DNA from: Hofstenia miamia
Lineage: Eukaryota > Xenacoelomorpha > Acoela > Hofsteniidae
Reading direction: 5' to 3'
Length of the DNA stretch: 21,425 nucleotides
Assembly: GCA_900660155.1 (NCBI GenBank)
Contig: CABFPE010000148.1
Span: 325,599-347,023 of the forward strand
Shown: positions 19,541-21,425 of the stretch, piece by piece
How positions within the stretch are numbered: position 1 is the stretch's first letter
How the letters are laid out: the number at the start of each line of letters is the position of its first letter
Translations under genes and position numbers: made by a program
Notes under the pieces: model-generated
Database searches by the model: none
Seen by the model: the letters and a program-made list of their open reading frames with translations, nothing else
Told to the model about the DNA's origin: nothing

Positions 19541-20390
19541 TGTGGACTCAGATGTCCATGCGTTTTCTCATTGACAACTGGGATCCAGACTGGATCACTT
19601 GGTTCACTGAGATTGTGAATTGCAGTAATAATGGGGAGACAGGCTGCAGCTTTAGGTTTGAGTCAGACTGGCATAGCAACAATAGATATCTTTGTGGGAT
19701 CCATTCAGATCAGGTGTGCAGAACTATTAAGTACAGTGACATAGGTCTTTCCATGAGAAACGTGACAAAGATCCAGAGAAAGATGTAAGCCATGGAGGCA
19801 TTGTCCAGAAATCATAATGTCCCCCTCATAAGGAGAGCTCATAGTGACGGCAACTTGTTGCCAATGCCATGGTTCCACAGTGATTGTATCTGTGAAAGTC
19901 AACAAAATATCTTGGTTACAGGTAGTAATTAGTTCCTCCTGTGGTTCACTTTTGTGAATATAGAGAGTGTTGGTTCCAAAATCAATTACGCACAAATTTC
20001 ATTCAAGGAAGTCATTCCCAAGGATAACATCATATGGTAGTGGTTGATTGCAGGTGTTGACCACAATGAGGTCCATGTGAAAACATTCTTGATGGATGCG
20101 TAACTTGAGATTGTTAATCTGGCCCTGAAGCATCTAATAAACAAGTGGTGGAAGGTAACAGATATTCTCTATGTAAGCAAAGCTTGTTGCAACCAGTGTC
20201 ACTAATGATGGATACAGAAGCTCCTGAATTGATGATAGCATTAATTAATAATCTGTTCAAGTCTGTGGGGATGATGTTAGTGCATAGCAAAGAAGTTATC
20301 ACCAAAACATCATGCACATAGTTTACAGGAGGCAGCACTCCAACTAATTTAAGTGGTTGACAGACTTGACCAGTGTATTGGGAGTACATG
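19541..20390 (-). pseudogene. pol: Element 2 protease and protease-RT linker; catalytic Asp replaced
   Basis: The protease N-terminal half is in 20389-20114. The active-site block reads N-S-G-A-S at 20230-20216, where the family has D-(T/S/M)-G-A-S, so the catalytic Asp is Asn. It is followed by IISDTGC, as in element 1. The second half, with ILGNDF (about 20025-20005), is in another frame and then has a stop. The open stretch 19995-19705 continues through IDFGTN and LDLCHVSHG. The linker to RT (ACLPI, AIHNLSEP, SPQECD, about 19655-19535) aligns with element 1 8060-8190. Confidence 0.8.
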
Positions 20391-21425
20391 CTTCAATGGA
20401 AGGTTCATTGATGATGATATCATCCCCATCTGCAATTAGGCAGATCACAGCCCCACTCTGGGTATGGATGTGTGCAGACTGTCTTTCAGTGTCAGTCTTT
20501 TTCTGCACTACAGCAGAACTTGAAGAAGTTAAAGATTTTGTGGTAGGTTGACCTGTCTTCAGGTTGCCAGCATCTCTTTCAATGCATATAGTATTTTGTA
20601 GCATATAAACAATGCTAATCACCTTCTTGATGATAGAGTTTAAATCATCTTCAGGATCACATTTAAGTTCAAGGTGGCTCCTGATAGTAGCAGGGAATCC
20701 CCAACAAATTTAAGAGAAGAGATTGTGTCTTGAGTATTCAGGAGCTTGTTTACTGAGGCAAAAGAGTCTATTGACTTGCATTATGTAGGTTCTCACATTG
20801 TCTCCCTTCTTGAAGGACAGATCACATAAGAGCGTCTTATACTGATGTTTGAGGTGCTTTGTAGTGGTCCTTGAAGTGACCAATGAGTAACTGGTAATTT
20901 GTCTTAACTTCCCTATCTAGAATCATATACTGGTTGTATGCAAGGCCTTGAAGGAACATGGGAAATTGTGCAGTGGTGGTGGCCTGAGTGGTTTTATACT
21001 GCTTCATCATTAACTTGAACAGAAAGAGCCACTTGTTGAACAACTGTGTGATTTTGTTGATTTTGCCAGTAAATTTAGGCAGTACTAAGTGTCTATTAAA
21101 GAGATTTGATTGTTCATTCACTGGTGCTTTGGTGGGCAAAATAGATTGAGTGAAGTGTGGCCCACGAGTTGTAAATCCCATAGGGTCACTCAGAGGAGAA
21201 GGTGGAACAATTGTAGTAGTTGGGGTGACTGAGACATTTACAGGTGCTGAAGGCACAACTGTTGTGCTTGGGGTACAAGAGCTTGGCATAGCTACTGTAG
21301 TTAGTGTTGCAACTTGAGAAAGGGTAGATTGAGTGAAGGTAGGCACTCCACTTGTAAAAGAGTTAATGGGGGTAACAAATTGTGGCATCACAGGGGATGG
21401 AGTAGGTGCTGACAAAGCATTATAA
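20344..21425 (-). pseudogene. gag: Element 2 gag, 5' part outside window; zinc knuckle lost
   Basis: The open stretch 21415-20837 covers the Pro/Thr/Ser linker with PQFVTP and FTQS motifs and the capsid-like part (LPKFTGKI, then MFLQGLAYNQYM). A frame change near 20850 leads to LCDLSFKKGD and a stop near 20710. The second stretch, 20622-20344, has SIVYMLQN, then a Lys/Thr/Ser part, then INEPS. Where element 1 has C-x2-C-x4-H-x4-C, element 2 is shorter by roughly eight codons (about 20460-20490) and has no knuckle cysteines. The coiled-coil N-terminus would lie beyond the right edge. Confidence 0.8.

Larger units (their letters stand above)
12373..21425 (-). mobile_element. Element 2: decayed Ty3/gypsy-type LTR retrotransposon, minus strand, 5' end outside window
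   Basis: Right to left: gag (from the window edge), protease, RT, RNase H, integrase, a long ORF3, polypurine tract and 3' LTR C. It is similar to element 1 gene by gene, but diverged. It carries many stops and frameshifts, and key residues are replaced in protease (Asp to Asn), RNase H (Asp to Asn) and integrase (Glu to Gln), so it is dead. It provides the only near-complete view of ORF3. The 5' LTR and start of gag lie beyond 21425. Confidence 0.85.

Overview
The window comes from an AT-rich, CpG-poor animal-type genome. I cannot name the species. I see no bacterial-style genes, no host exons, and no tRNA or rRNA genes. Almost all recognisable sequence is decayed Ty3/gypsy-type LTR retrotransposons (Metaviridae-like) of one extended family, layered in both orientations. 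CpG scarcity and recurrent CGA-to-TGA style stops suggest a methylated genome in which the copies have decayed by deamination.

Family plan, reconstructed by comparing copies: an LTR of about 0.9-0.95 kb (TGTAGA(G/A)TCAC ... GTGATTCTACA), a primer-binding site matching tRNA-Trp, a 5' leader of about 0.5 kb, gag (coiled coil, Pro/Thr/Ser linker, capsid, CCHC knuckle), protease, reverse transcriptase, RNase H, integrase (HHCC, D-D35-E, GPF module), then a very large third ORF (ORF3, about 1,100 codons) that I cannot identify. A G-rich polypurine tract and the 3' LTR follow.

Layout: 1-161 holds the start of a minus-strand LTR running off the left edge. 162-1440 has nothing recognisable. 1440-2278 is the 3' end of ORF3 plus polypurine tract of a diverged plus-strand element (element 0). 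Its 3' LTR (from 2279) is split by a solo LTR (2561-3514, flanked by CTTC). About 3640-4342 is empty. 4343-11399 is element 1 on the plus strand: LTR, PBS, leader, broken gag-pol and the first part of ORF3. At 11400 it is cut by a minus-strand block reading, right to left, gag-pro-RT-RH-IN-ORF3 (element 2, 5' end beyond 21425), polypurine tract, LTR (13128-12373), PBS, leader, a single N at 11873, and the 3' half of another LTR (11872-11400).

The LTR at 12373-13128 therefore has a polypurine tract on one side and a PBS on the other. It serves as 3' LTR of element 2 and 5' LTR of a shrunken third element (element 3), which is a tandem array sharing an LTR. That array appears to have inserted into ORF3 of element 1.

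All coding regions carry several stops and frameshifts, and element 2 also shows substitutions in protease, RNase H and integrase catalytic positions. None should be autonomously active. The most novel item is ORF3: remnants in elements 0 and 2 align without gaps over roughly 90 residues although the copies are strongly diverged, so it was a real and conserved gene of this family.
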